Source: Pirellulales bacterium (lineage in GTDB: Bacteria; Planctomycetota; Planctomycetia; Pirellulales; PALSA-1355). From it: 62,174 bases of DNA. Under the pieces are notes generated by a model. It was not told where the DNA came from, ran no database searches, and saw only the letters and a program-made list of their open reading frames with translations. Shown here piece by piece: positions 1 through 8,823 of the stretch; the stretch's first letter is position 1; every line of letters begins with the position of its first letter. The position numbers and the translations under genes are program-made. Where the stretch lies: positions 1 through 62,174 of the forward strand of contig JALHMI010000024.1 in the NCBI GenBank assembly GCA_022844125.1, given 5' to 3'.

Positions 1-152
1 TCCATGTGCAACTGGCGATTCCCGGCCTTGTCACGCCCACAGCCGACTTCGTGTAGCCGTTCGAAAAGCGGCAACAGCCGACGGAAGTACTTCAGCCCTT
101 GGACATCCCGCTCGCGAATCGCCGTACCAGATTCAGGCTTCGTTGCACCCAT
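1..152 (-). CDS. N-terminus of a transposase, partial
   Basis: On the minus strand an ATG at 152 opens a frame with no stop to the window edge (50 codons plus). The readable protein starts MGATKPESGTAIRERD and continues with LKYFRRLLPLFERLHEVGC and GRDKAGNRQLHM. This resembles the start of the IS4-like transposases common in planctomycetes, where a 'LLPLLERLHEVGC..RD..GNR.LH' stretch precedes the catalytic DDE domain. The family call rests on memory of that N-terminus and no catalytic residue is visible. No clear Shine-Dalgarno precedes the ATG. The end of the element should lie somewhere in 153-255, but I could not identify a terminal inverted repeat there. Confidence 0.55.
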   Translation of the reverse strand, partial: MGATKPESGTAIRERDVQGLKYFRRLLPLFERLHEVGCGRDKAGNRQLHM

Positions 153-255
153 CCACACAGCATGACTTACGAAACTTGATCGCGCAAGTCAAAATAGGAA
201 AGCGCAAACGGCGTGCCGAACAGACGTGTGATGTCCCCGTTTTGAGTTTTTGCGT

Positions 256-1224
256 CTACTTGCGGCGGCGGAGGCCGATGCAAGCGAAAGCTGCCGCGGC
301 CAGGCCGACCAGGGCCAGCGAGCTCGGCTCCGGCACGATGCAAACCTGGAAGTACTGCAGGCCGCTGGCGTAGTCGTTGTCGTTCAGGTTGATCTGGCCC
401 ACGGTGCCGGTGAAGGTGCCCTCGCCGTCGCCGCCGAGGTTGATCTGGCCATAGGGAAACTCGCCATCGATGGAGCCAAGAAACTGATTCGACAGGTAGT
501 CGTGATTCGTGCCGTTGATCATGGCGCTGATCTTGATGCAGTCGCCGATGCCAGGGCTGCCGATCGCGGCCAGCGGAATGGCCAGTTCGAGTCCGGTTTG
601 GACGGCAATCGCCGCGGCCTGGTTGGCGGGACCGTCGCCAGCCGCCACGCCGGCCACGTTGCTATTATCGAACGCAATGCCCAGCCCCGAGGCGCCGACG
701 TTCGGATTCGCCCCTGCGAGCGAGCCGCCGAAGATATCGCTGCTGGTTTCGATGACGGTCGCGTTACCGACGCTGTTGAAGGTGACGTCGAACTGTGGCC
801 CCGCGATGAAGCCGTTGCGGAGGCTGAGCAGGTAGTCGGCCTCGAAGCCGCGGTCGAAGGTGAACCCCGCGTGCTTGCCGGCCCAGCCGTCGGTGCTGGG
901 GTTGTTGCCGCCGAAGTCGGTCGAGTTGGTGAGCGTGTTTTCACCACCGGCGACCGAGTCGATGAAGATGTTCAGCTTGTTGAAGTTGCTGGCGAGGTTG
1001 CCGGTCAGCGTGAGGTACAGGACATTGCCCTCGATTTTGGCCCAGGCCGCGTTGAGCTCATTATCGGTCGTGTTGTTGAGACCGGACTCGACGGTTTGTA
1101 CGGACTCGAGCGAGTAGTCATCGCCGGCGATGCTGCCATCCAAGGTGACGACCGCCAAGACGGGAGCGGCAGCAATCGAAACGGCAAAGCAAACGAGAAT
1201 CGCCAGGTTGAGGGGCAAACGCAT
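256..1224 (-). CDS. PEP-CTERM sorting domain protein
   Basis: A 322-residue exported protein. Residues 1-24 form a signal peptide (MRLPLNLAILVCFAVSIAAA). The C-terminus has the full PEP-CTERM tripartite signal: VPEPSSLALVG, a hydrophobic helix, then the basic end GLRRRK. Such proteins are cut and anchored by an exosortase, which is not in this window. The mature part begins VTLDGSIAGDDY and contains LTGNL..NFNKLNIFIDS, a pattern repeated in many planctomycete PEP-CTERM proteins and suggestive of a beta-sandwich (DOMON/CBM9-like) fold; ligand unknown. It is a single gene with no operon partner. Confidence 0.85.
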   Translation of the reverse strand: MRLPLNLAILVCFAVSIAAAPVLAVVTLDGSIAGDDYSLESVQTVESGLNNTTDNELNAAWAKIEGNVLYLTLTGNLASNFNKLNIFIDSVAGGENTLTNSTDFGGNNPSTDGWAGKHAGFTFDRGFEADYLLSLRNGFIAGPQFDVTFNSVGNATVIETSSDIFGGSLAGANPNVGASGLGIAFDNSNVAGVAAGDGPANQAAAIAVQTGLELAIPLAAIGSPGIGDCIKISAMINGTNHDYLSNQFLGSIDGEFPYGQINLGGDGEGTFTGTVGQINLNDNDYASGLQYFQVCIVPEPSSLALVGLAAAAFACIGLRRRK

Positions 1225-1728
1225 GGTGTGGTCTCCAGAGTCCGTGGTCGAGGGGATGATCGTGGCTGCAAACTTCCGTGTGTCAATCGACTGCGACGCA
1301 GGGCGAGGAGCGCGGGGTCGGCGCGAGTTGCGGCCGAATAATCGCGGTTGCCGGTGAGCTGGAGCGAGGAAGATCGAGCGTTTCGTCGGCGGCTAAGTGC
1401 CACGACAGTACCGCCTGCGGGGCAATTGTCCGCTGGGGGAATGAGCCCTGCGGGGAGTACGGCAGCTCGACAGCTACTTCAATCGCTACATGGACCAGAC
1501 CACCTGAGGCCGGCGATTCCTCGCCACGCACAAGCTGGTCGCAGATCAGTAGCAAACTCCCGCAAATGAAGGTTCGCCGAAAAGCGAACGAGCGTGGCCA
1601 ACAGTTGGCCACTCACTTGCGCGAGAGTGTAGTTCCCCCCGAAGCGGGAGTCAATTGGGGAAGAATTCAGTGCTGGATGCAGTCATGGTTCGCGTGTACG
1701 TACACGTGCGCCGTTTCGCGCACGATAG
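1225..1728. other. intergenic stretch without a convincing gene
   Basis: About 500 bases lie between the start of the PEP-CTERM gene and the small frameshifted gene. The short open frames here on both strands have unconvincing composition and no ribosome-binding site. The one structured element I see is a perfect 14-bp palindrome CGTGTACGTACACG at 1693-1706. The PEP-CTERM promoter should be in the left third, but no clear -35/-10 pair stands out. Confidence 0.5.
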
Positions 1729-2186
1729 TTATTTCTTGCGACGTTGTTTGCGGAGCTTCGGAGCGCGGCCGTCCATGAACGGTGAGACGCTCAAGATCGG
1801 CAGGCCCTGATCGACGTAATGCGTTTCGTAGGCATCGAGGAAGGAGCGGGCTGGTTTGTCGAACCAGGCGGCGAAGTCGCTCAAGCTGGTGAAGACAAGA
1901 AACTGACCGCGGAACTCAGGTGAGGCGCAAAGTGCTTCGGCGGCGTCGCTTGGTGAACTGCCACTGAGGTTGCGCGACATTTCGCCAAGCCACCGCCGGA
2001 ACCGACCCGTGAAGTCGCTCGACTTCCAGTGGGCCATCGTGCGAAGTGGGGGTCGCCGTCCATGGGTTCGCCATAAAAGTCGACGACCGTCAGGAGCTGT
2101 TGGGACGCGACCGGCGCTCCGCTCAGGCGGGCTTCATGGGCGAGAACTTCCTCGAGTCCCGCCAGAATCTCGGCGTAATGTGACAT
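1729..2186 (-). pseudogene. small gene of unknown function, interrupted by a frameshift
   Basis: Two minus-strand frames fit end to end. The first starts MSHYAEILAGLEEVLAHEA and reads sensibly to about VVDFYGEPMDGDP. The second reads sensibly from about MAHWKSSDFTGRF to the stop, ending in a lysine/arginine-rich tail (PKLRKQRRKK). The switch falls near 2045-2050, at a run of five G on the plus strand. After the switch point the first frame becomes low-complexity and loses protein-like character. Joined, they give a soluble protein of roughly 150 residues that I do not recognise. It may be a real pseudogene, a sequencing or assembly error in the homopolymer, or a programmed shift. Two separate overlapping genes seem less likely. 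Confidence 0.5.
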
Positions 2187-2427
2187 GGTGACGCCGACTG
2201 GTGACGCCGGCCCGATAATTCTCCGACGGTAAGCATGTCCCGGCTAGACACCGGCCGCGCTGGAGAGGTTATAGCGGGGCAGCACGGTTTTTTCACCCGT
2301 TTGCAGCCCCCTTTTTTCGGCTATAATCGGCGGTTCGATTGACGCCTGTCTATTTTTGCGGCCGTGCGCTGACGATTCCCCGGCGTCTGCGAGTCTGCCG
2401 CCCGCTCATTAACTAAGGAGATCGGCC

Positions 2428-3726
2428 GTGCGCTGTTCGCGACTCGATTTGCTCGCTGTTGTTTGCCTGACGATTCCCCTCGTCGGCTGTGTCAAACCTT
2501 CGACGCCCGGCGAAAAGGTCAAAGTGACCAAGATCTCGGCCGGACCCGACGTTCAGAAGCAGGTGCAAACCGCTCTGATCGAAGCCAAAGAGGGCGAAGT
2601 GATTGAGTTCGGCGAGGGGACGTTCGAGTTCGACTCGACGCTCTCCTGCGACGTCAGCGATCTGACGATTCGCGGCCAAGGCCAGGACAAGACGATTCTC
2701 TCGTTCGCCAAGCAAGGTCAGGGGACCGGTGGCGAAGGCCTGGCGATCACCAGCAAGAAGAACGTCACGATCGAGAACCTGGCCGTCGAAGACGCCAAGG
2801 GTGATGCGATCAAGGTCAATAAGACCGACGGGATCACGTTCCGCGGCGTGCGCACCAGTTGGACCGGCGGGCCGAAGACCGAGAACGGCGCATACGGCCT
2901 GTACCCCGTGCTGTGCCAGAACGTGCTGATCGAAGATTGCATCGCGACCGACGCTTCGGACGCGGGCATCTATGTTGGCCAGTCGCAGAACATCATCGTC
3001 CGCCGCTGTCGGGCCGAGCACAACGTGGCCGGGATCGAGATCGAGAATTCGATCAATGCCGACGTGTATGAGAACGTGGCCACGGGGAACACCGGCGGCA
3101 TCCTGGTCTTTTCGCTGCCCGATCTGGAGCTGAAGGTCGGCCGCAACTGCCGCGTCTACAACAACGAAATCGTGGAAAACAACCACGAGAACTTCGCCCC
3201 CAAGGGGAACGCCGTGGCCAACGTGCCGCCGGGAACGGGCGTGATGATTCTGGCCAGCCGCCAGGTTGAAGTGTTCGACAACAAGATCAAGAACAACGAC
3301 AGCGTCGGCATGTCGATCTGCAGCTACCTGGTCACCCAGAAACCGTTCGACAAGGACCCGGGTTACGATCCGTTCTGCGATTCGATTTACGTGCATAACA
3401 ACACGTTCGAAGGGAACGGCTCGAAGCCGGCCGGCCCGCTGAGCCAGTTGGTGACGATGGCGATTGGCGAGAAGTCGCTGCCGGACATTATTTATGACGG
3501 CGTGGTCGACCCGAAGAAGGGCGTCGACGGCGAGCTGCCCAAGGAGCTGGCGATCATCATCCGCGACAACGGCGACGCCGGATTCGTGGATTTCGATCTG
3601 CCGGGCCTGGACATGAGCAACCCGCTCGAGCCGAAGCCGGGCAAGATCAGCCGCGATCTGAAGCCGTTTGAAGGCAATGGCGAGATCCCGAAGATCGAAC
3701 CGGTGACGATTGCGGGCGTAAAGTAG
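2428..3726 (+). CDS. parallel beta-helix repeat lipoprotein (TIGR03805-like)
   Basis: A 432-residue lipoprotein. A GTG start follows AAGGAG by 7 bases. The signal peptide ends in the lipobox LVGC (Cys21). The body has stacked right-handed beta-helix turns (for example DLTIRGQGQDKTILSFA, NVTIENLAVEDAKGDAIKV, GIEIENSINADVYENVATGN). It matches the family defined as TIGR03805, whose members regularly sit beside a second exported family, TIGR03806; the next gene here is that partner. The function of the pair is not established. Beta-helix proteins of this shape often bind or cleave polysaccharides, but I see no catalytic set that would support a lyase call. Confidence 0.85.
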   Translation: MRCSRLDLLAVVCLTIPLVGCVKPSTPGEKVKVTKISAGPDVQKQVQTALIEAKEGEVIEFGEGTFEFDSTLSCDVSDLTIRGQGQDKTILSFAKQGQGTGGEGLAITSKKNVTIENLAVEDAKGDAIKVNKTDGITFRGVRTSWTGGPKTENGAYGLYPVLCQNVLIEDCIATDASDAGIYVGQSQNIIVRRCRAEHNVAGIEIENSINADVYENVATGNTGGILVFSLPDLELKVGRNCRVYNNEIVENNHENFAPKGNAVANVPPGTGVMILASRQVEVFDNKIKNNDSVGMSICSYLVTQKPFDKDPGYDPFCDSIYVHNNTFEGNGSKPAGPLSQLVTMAIGEKSLPDIIYDGVVDPKKGVDGELPKELAIIIRDNGDAGFVDFDLPGLDMSNPLEPKPGKISRDLKPFEGNGEIPKIEPVTIAGVK

Positions 3727-3775
3727 TGGCCCGATGGGGCAGGGGTGAGCTGAGTACAGCCACCCGTGGCACCCT

Positions 3776-3815
3776 ACGCCGTTAACCCCAGGGTCCAGCG
3801 AAAACAGGGTGGCAC
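3776..3815. repeat. dispersed intergenic repeat, copy A
   Basis: This 40-base stretch, from ACGCCGTTAACCCCAGGGTC to GGGTGGCACT, aligns with 8607-8650 downstream of the heme c/copper protein gene. Most positions match and the copy there has a 4-base insertion. Just upstream, 3758-3772, lies a further CCACCCGTGGCAC motif of the kind found in the 37-bp elements elsewhere in this window. Confidence 0.6.
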
Positions 3816-3933
3816 TGGTGGCACCCAGTGCTTCGCCGGGGTCTAAAACTACAGAGTGTTCCGAGTGTAAAATAGCCAGTGGTGGCTGGCCCGCTGTTTG
3901 CGGTTAAACCACCTCTTGGCATCGAGAAGTATC

Positions 3934-3975
3934 GCACTGGCGCTCGCGACCACACACGGTCGAGAGCGCCAGTGC
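3934..3975. repeat. strong intergenic hairpin
   Basis: The arms GCACTGGCGCTCGCGACC (3934-3951) and 3958-3975 are complementary over 18 bases with one mismatch, and enclose the loop ACACAC. It sits 30 bases before the diheme cytochrome gene. There is no T-run on the plus strand, so it is not a classical terminator of the lipoprotein gene. It may be a repeat-element palindrome or a stabilising mRNA structure. Confidence 0.6.
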
Positions 3976-4005
3976 TTCGTTTAACCACGCCTCGCGAGTG
4001 TGTCT

Positions 4006-5106
4006 ATGTGGGCCGGCGATCGACTTTTTGCGTGTGCGGCGCTGTTAGTAATGTGTCTGTTTGCGGCGAGCGGATGTAGCACATCCGAGCCGGTGAGCAC
4101 AGCGCCCGAGCATCCCGAGAAGCTCTCGGAGTTTGGCCTGTTCACCGGGAACGGCAGCACGCAGGACGCGGCCGAGGGGGTCGTGCCGTACGACCTCAAC
4201 TCGCCGCTATTCACGGATTACACCGATAAGTTTCGTTTCGTGAAGTTGCCGGCGGGCACAACCGCCGAGTACCGTGCAGACGACGTGTTTGAGTTTCCTG
4301 TCGGAACGATCATCGCCAAGACATTCGCCTACCCGGTCGATGCGCGCGACCCTGCCAAGGGGCGGCGCCTGCTCGAGACACGAATTCTCAAGCATGAGCC
4401 GGACGGCTGGGTCGGCATTCCCTACATCTGGAACGACGAGCAGACGGACGCGGTTCGTGACGTGGCGGGCGACGTCCTGCCGGTAAGCTGGATCGACGAG
4501 CACGGCGCCGAGCGGAAGAACGACTACATCATTCCCAACGCCAACCAGTGCAAGGGTTGCCATAAACAAGGGGACGACATGCAGCCGCTCGGCCCCAAGG
4601 CCCGGCATTTGAACAAGGACTACACCTATCACGATGGGCCAGATTCCACAGTAACCGAGAATCAGCTCGCGCATTGGAAGCGGGTGGGCGCGCTGAAGGA
4701 TTCGCCCGAGCCGGCCGAAGCGCCGCGGCTGGCCGTGTGGAACGACCCCCACACCGGCACGCTCGACGAGCGGGCCCGGGCGTGGCTGGAAATCAATTGC
4801 GCGCACTGCCACAACCCGATCGGTCCGGCGCGGAACTCGGGCTTGAATCTGCTGGCCTCGCAAGTCAACCCGCGCGAGTTCGGGATCTACAAAACGCCGG
4901 TTGCGGCAGGGCGCGGTTCGGGCGGGCATGAGTTCGACATCGTGCCGGGACATCCCGAGGAGTCGATTTTCATCTTCCGGTTGTTATCGACGGATGCCGG
5001 GATCATGATGCCGGAGCTGGGCAAGCGGTTGGTACACACCGAAGGCGTGGAACTCATTCGCGAATGGATCGCGGCGATGCCGGAAGAGACGCGGCCGACG
5101 CGGTAA
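4006..5106 (+). CDS. diheme c-type cytochrome lipoprotein (SO2930/TIGR03806-like)
   Basis: A 366-residue exported protein. Counting from ATG 4006, the signal peptide MWAGDRLFACAALLVMCLFA leads to a lipobox AASGC. A GTG two codons earlier (4000) is an alternative start. There are two heme-binding CxxCH motifs, CKGCH near residue 184 and CAHCH near residue 267. The text around them (SPLFTDYTDKFRFVKLP, FPVGTIIAKTFAYP, GIPYIWNDEQTDA) is typical of the SO2930/HNE_0200 family (TIGR03806). It follows the beta-helix lipoprotein with which this family is habitually paired, so the two probably work together at the outer membrane or periplasm. The role of the pair is unknown. Confidence 0.85.
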   Translation: MWAGDRLFACAALLVMCLFAASGCSTSEPVSTAPEHPEKLSEFGLFTGNGSTQDAAEGVVPYDLNSPLFTDYTDKFRFVKLPAGTTAEYRADDVFEFPVGTIIAKTFAYPVDARDPAKGRRLLETRILKHEPDGWVGIPYIWNDEQTDAVRDVAGDVLPVSWIDEHGAERKNDYIIPNANQCKGCHKQGDDMQPLGPKARHLNKDYTYHDGPDSTVTENQLAHWKRVGALKDSPEPAEAPRLAVWNDPHTGTLDERARAWLEINCAHCHNPIGPARNSGLNLLASQVNPREFGIYKTPVAAGRGSGGHEFDIVPGHPEESIFIFRLLSTDAGIMMPELGKRLVHTEGVELIREWIAAMPEETRPTR

Positions 5107-5191
5107 CCAAACTTGCGCCACGAAGAACCCCACCGGGCAAAGCCTGGGGGCTGTCGTTGGATGTGCATTAAGCCCAACAGGATTGCCGCGC

Positions 5192-6757
5192 GTGGCGAGT
5201 TTTGCTGAAGCTCTGAACTACGCGCGGCAGTGTCTTTCGACCGGGCGCGCGGCCGAGGCGGCGGGCGTTTATCAGCAGCTTTTGCAGGCGGCGCCGCAGG
5301 CGCCGGACCTGTGGCATGAAATGGGGATCGCACAGCTTCAAGCCGGCTATCCTAAGGAGGCGTGCCAATGCCTGGAGCGGGCCGTGCAACTTGTGCCGGC
5401 CAACGCGGCGTTTCTCAGCAACCTTGGCGCCGCGTATCAGAAGAGCTTGCGGCCGCAGCAGGCGGTGGACGCACTGCGCCGGGCGATTCAGGCGGGCGCC
5501 GCGACACCGCAAGTCTACAGCAACCTGGGGCTGGCATTGCGCGACGCGGGACGAACCGACGAATCGCTCGCAGCATTCGACCAGGCTCTGGCGCTCAAGC
5601 CCGACTATGCCACGGGGCATTTCAATCGAGCGACCCTACTGTTGCGAGCGGGGCGAGTCGACGAGGCGGTCACTGGTTTTCGCAGGGCTATCGAACTGGA
5701 TCCGCGCGACGCCGGATCGCTCTGCCTGCTGGGCATCGCACACTTCGATCGGGCGGAGATGGAAACCGCGACCGAGTATTTCGATCGGGCCCTGGCCATT
5801 CAACCGAACTATGCCGAAGCCCGGCGCAACCGCGGCATGGCCTGGTTGGCGCTGGGGGATTACCGGCGCGGCTGGAGCGAATGGGAGCATCGGCTGGAGT
5901 GCGAGGGCTTTGTACCGCGCGTGACCGAAGGACCGCGCTGGAATGGCGAACCGCTCGCCGGCCGTACGCTGCTGGTGCATGCCGAACAGGGGCTGGGCGA
6001 CACGCTGCAGTTCGTGCGCTACGTGCCGCTGCTGGAGCAGTTCGGCGGCCGCGTGCTGCTCGTGGTGCAGCCGGCGCTCGTGCCGCTGCTGCGCCAGTCG
6101 AGCGTGGGCCGCTGGTTGACGCCGGCAGAAACGCGTCCGCAATACGACGTGCAGTGCCCGCTGATGAGTCTGCCGCGGTTCGTGCCGGATGATTCGGGAA
6201 AGCCTTACTGGCCCGGCGAGTATCTGTCCGCCGACTCGCAGCGCGCGAGCACATGGCAAGAGCGTCTGAAACAGCTCGAGGGTCTGCGAGTCGGCATTGC
6301 CTGGGCCGGCAGCGCCGAGCATCCGCACAATCGGTTTCGGTCGCTCGCGGTCGAACAGCTCGCCCCGCTGGCCGCGGTCCCCGGCGTGCAGCTGGTGAGC
6401 TTGCAGAAAGGGCCGGCGGTTGAGGAGTCGCGGGAACACTTAGCGCGGTTGAACGTGACCGTGATCGAAGAGCCCTGGGACGCGGACGGCGCTTTCTTGG
6501 ACACCGCGGCGATCCTTGAGCACCTCGACCTGGTGATCACTGTCGATACGTCCATCGCACACCTGGCCGGCGCGCTCGGCCGGCCAACCTGGGTGCTGCT
6601 GCAATATGCCGCCGACTGGCGGTGGCTGCTCGAGGGGGAAACGACCGCCTGGTATCCATCGATGAGGCTGTTTCGCCAGCCGGTGCTAGGCGCTTGGAGC
6701 GAGGTCATCGAGTCCGCGTCCTGCGGGCTCGGCGACTTGGTAGTTGGCAGCGGTTAG
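5192..6757 (+). CDS. TPR protein with a GT9-like glycosyltransferase domain
   Basis: About 521 residues. I prefer GTG 5192 because AGGA (5179-5182) lies 9 bases upstream; a TTG at 5183 abuts the AGGA and is a poor alternative. The N-terminal half holds about six tetratricopeptide repeats (for example LSNLGAAYQKSLRPQQAVDA, VYSNLGLALRDAGRTDESLA). The second half, after WSEWEHRLECEGF, resembles the heptosyltransferase-type (GT9-like) domain found fused to TPRs: RTLLVHAEQGLGDTLQFVRY, GIAWAGSAEHPHNRFRS, and the terminal VITVDTSIAHLAGALGRPTW. No signal peptide. It probably transfers sugar to a protein or lipid acceptor in the cytoplasm; the substrate is unknown. Confidence 0.8.
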   Translation: MASFAEALNYARQCLSTGRAAEAAGVYQQLLQAAPQAPDLWHEMGIAQLQAGYPKEACQCLERAVQLVPANAAFLSNLGAAYQKSLRPQQAVDALRRAIQAGAATPQVYSNLGLALRDAGRTDESLAAFDQALALKPDYATGHFNRATLLLRAGRVDEAVTGFRRAIELDPRDAGSLCLLGIAHFDRAEMETATEYFDRALAIQPNYAEARRNRGMAWLALGDYRRGWSEWEHRLECEGFVPRVTEGPRWNGEPLAGRTLLVHAEQGLGDTLQFVRYVPLLEQFGGRVLLVVQPALVPLLRQSSVGRWLTPAETRPQYDVQCPLMSLPRFVPDDSGKPYWPGEYLSADSQRASTWQERLKQLEGLRVGIAWAGSAEHPHNRFRSLAVEQLAPLAAVPGVQLVSLQKGPAVEESREHLARLNVTVIEEPWDADGAFLDTAAILEHLDLVITVDTSIAHLAGALGRPTWVLLQYAADWRWLLEGETTAWYPSMRLFRQPVLGAWSEVIESASCGLGDLVVGSG

Positions 6758-7005
6758 TGGGCGCACGGGCGAATTCGTTTGCGCAAGTGCGAATTCTTCT
6801 TGGCGCGGCCAACCGAGGGGATGGTCGCTGCGTCGATCAATGGATAGTCTACATAGGCTCTTGCGCGCACGAACTCTCGTGCAGCACTGAAGTTGGTGCT
6901 TCCCTGGTTAGGGCACCAGCGGGTCGCGCGAGGCACCCCGCCGGCACTGAGGCCGGCCAACAATCGGAACAGATTCTTGCCGGGTCGAAAGGAAGCTGTT
7001 TGGCC

Positions 7006-8577
7006 ATGACGGTGTCGCGACGGTGGACGTGCTCTGCGCGTCTGCTGCAGGTGGTCTTCTGTACCCTGACCTTGGGCGGGTTCGCTGTCTGTGCTGAAGA
7101 CGCGCCCCCGACCGTGCTCGAGCCGGGCACGGTCACGTTCTGCGAGCACATTGCCCCGATCCTCTGGGAGCATTGCGTCGACTGTCATCGGCCCGGCGAA
7201 GTTGGTCCATTCTCGCTGCTCACCTACGAAGATGCGGCCAAGCGGGCGAAGTTTCTCAGGAACATCACGCACGAGCGGCGAATGCCTCCCTGGAAGCCCG
7301 AGCCGGGGGTGATGCCCCTGCACGGCGAACGGCGGCTGTCAAAACAAGAGCTGGCCTTGATCACACGCTGGGTCGAAGACGGCGCGCCTCAGGGGGATCC
7401 TGCGAAGTTGCCGCCGGCCCCTAAATTTGAAGACGGCTGGCGACTGGGCAAGCCCGACCTGGTGCTCACCATGCGCCAGCCGTTTCAGGTGCCGGCTGAC
7501 GGTCCGGACATCAATCGCTGCTTCGTGATTCCCATGAACGTGGCCGAGGACCGGATGGTTTCGGCCGTCGAGTTTCGGGCCGGCAATCGCGCAGTGATCC
7601 ATCACACGATCATGTTTCTGGACGCGAACGGCGCCGCGCGCAAATTAGACGGCGCAGACGGCCAGCCGGGCTATCGGTCGTGGGGCGGCGCGAACGTCCG
7701 GCCGACCGGCGGACTGGGCGCCTGGCTACCGGGCACCGTGCCGCGTCATTTGCCCAGTGGGATGGCGAAGTTTGTGAAAGCCGGCAGCGATCTCGTGCTG
7801 CAAGTGCACTACCATCCGATCGGCAAAGCGGCGGAAGATCAGTCGAGCGTCGGCATCTACTTTGCCAAGGAGCCGACCAGGCATATCGTGACCGGCATCG
7901 CCGTTACGCAGCCGATGCTGAAGCTGCCAGCCGGTAAGGCTCATTGCGACGTGAAGACGCGCTGCGCACCGCTGCCGGTCGACGTGAACGTGCTGGGCAT
8001 CTCGCCGCACATGCACGACCTGGGCAAGGAGTTTCGCGTCTCGGCCAAGTTGCCGGGCGGAGATTATCTGCCACTGATCTGGATCAAGGACTGGGACTTC
8101 AACTGGCAGGGCACCTACCAGTTTGAAAAGCCCGTCAAGCTCCCCAAAGGATCGATCATCTGCCTGCACGCGATCTACGACAACTCGGCCGGCAATCCCA
8201 AGAATCCGAATCGCCCGCCGCAGGAAGTGACCTGGGGCGAAGAGGCCTCGGACGAGATGTGCCTGTGTGGCGTGCAAGTCTATACCGACAGGCCCGAGGA
8301 TCTGGTGAAGATTGCTAGGATGCCAGGATACGAACTGGCCGTAGGTTTGGAGGGGGGCATTCCAGAAGAAGCGGATCCCGGCGCAGGGGGCGTGGACGCG
8401 TCGGGTTATCCGAACGACGGGATTCCGATCTTCGCCGACAAAATGCGTCAACTTCTGCCCTTCGATCGCGATCGCAACGGCCGGCTTTCGAAGCCCGAGC
8501 TTTCCAAGCTCTCTGGCCCGATGCAGACCTACGTGATTCGCCGCTATCAGCAGGGTCTGCAGAGCGCGAACCGATAG
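7006..8577 (+). CDS. heme c / PHM-type copper monooxygenase-like fusion with EF-hand
   Basis: About 523 residues from ATG 7006 (TTG 7000 is possible, with AGGA 6 bases upstream). Signal peptide at residues 1-30. A c-type heme domain carries CVDCH (57-61) and the downstream RRMPPW that usually supplies an axial Met. The rest aligns by motif with the two copper domains of peptidylglycine hydroxylating monooxygenase: HH at 199-200 and VHYHP (His268) as CuA ligands, PHMH (His335, His337) and DEMC (Met418) as CuB ligands. A C-terminal DRDRNGRLSKPEL (about residue 487) is an EF-hand-like calcium loop. The ligand assignment is my inference from motif order. It is probably periplasmic, with heme c feeding electrons to copper. 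A paralogue with an extra redoxin domain lies at 38050. Confidence 0.75.
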   Translation: MTVSRRWTCSARLLQVVFCTLTLGGFAVCAEDAPPTVLEPGTVTFCEHIAPILWEHCVDCHRPGEVGPFSLLTYEDAAKRAKFLRNITHERRMPPWKPEPGVMPLHGERRLSKQELALITRWVEDGAPQGDPAKLPPAPKFEDGWRLGKPDLVLTMRQPFQVPADGPDINRCFVIPMNVAEDRMVSAVEFRAGNRAVIHHTIMFLDANGAARKLDGADGQPGYRSWGGANVRPTGGLGAWLPGTVPRHLPSGMAKFVKAGSDLVLQVHYHPIGKAAEDQSSVGIYFAKEPTRHIVTGIAVTQPMLKLPAGKAHCDVKTRCAPLPVDVNVLGISPHMHDLGKEFRVSAKLPGGDYLPLIWIKDWDFNWQGTYQFEKPVKLPKGSIICLHAIYDNSAGNPKNPNRPPQEVTWGEEASDEMCLCGVQVYTDRPEDLVKIARMPGYELAVGLEGGIPEEADPGAGGVDASGYPNDGIPIFADKMRQLLPFDRDRNGRLSKPELSKLSGPMQTYVIRRYQQGLQSANR

Positions 8578-8823
8578 GGGGCTGGCACAATTCGAGTGCC
8601 ACTGCAACGGCGTTAACCTCAGGGTCGAGAGAAAGCTGGGGGGTGGCACTGACAACTCGCTTGTCAGTGGGCCCCGGCCCAAGAGGGATCAGGCCATGCG
8701 TTTCTGGAAGTGACGTTTTCCATTTTGGCACGTTTCCCTTGAACCCTCTAGTGCTGCGCACGCCGACAACAAGTTGTCGGAGCTACCCAATGGACCCGCG
8801 AAAACGCTTAACGGCGCAAAACG
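8578..8823. repeat. repeat-rich spacer between convergent genes
   Basis: This spacer holds several palindromes: TGGCAC...GTGCCA near 8583-8600, CACTGACAA/TTGTCAGTG (8647-8669, loop CTCGC) and CCGACAAC/GTTGTCGG (8763-8780, loop AA). The segment 8607-8650 is the second copy of the dispersed repeat seen at 3776-3815. There is no open frame of note. The hairpins may serve as a bidirectional end for the two convergent transcripts, but none is followed by a clear T-run. Confidence 0.6.

Noticed and set aside
1283-1612. Possible small gene upstream of the PEP-CTERM gene
   Set aside because: No ribosome-binding site, odd composition, and frames open on both strands as expected from GC content alone.
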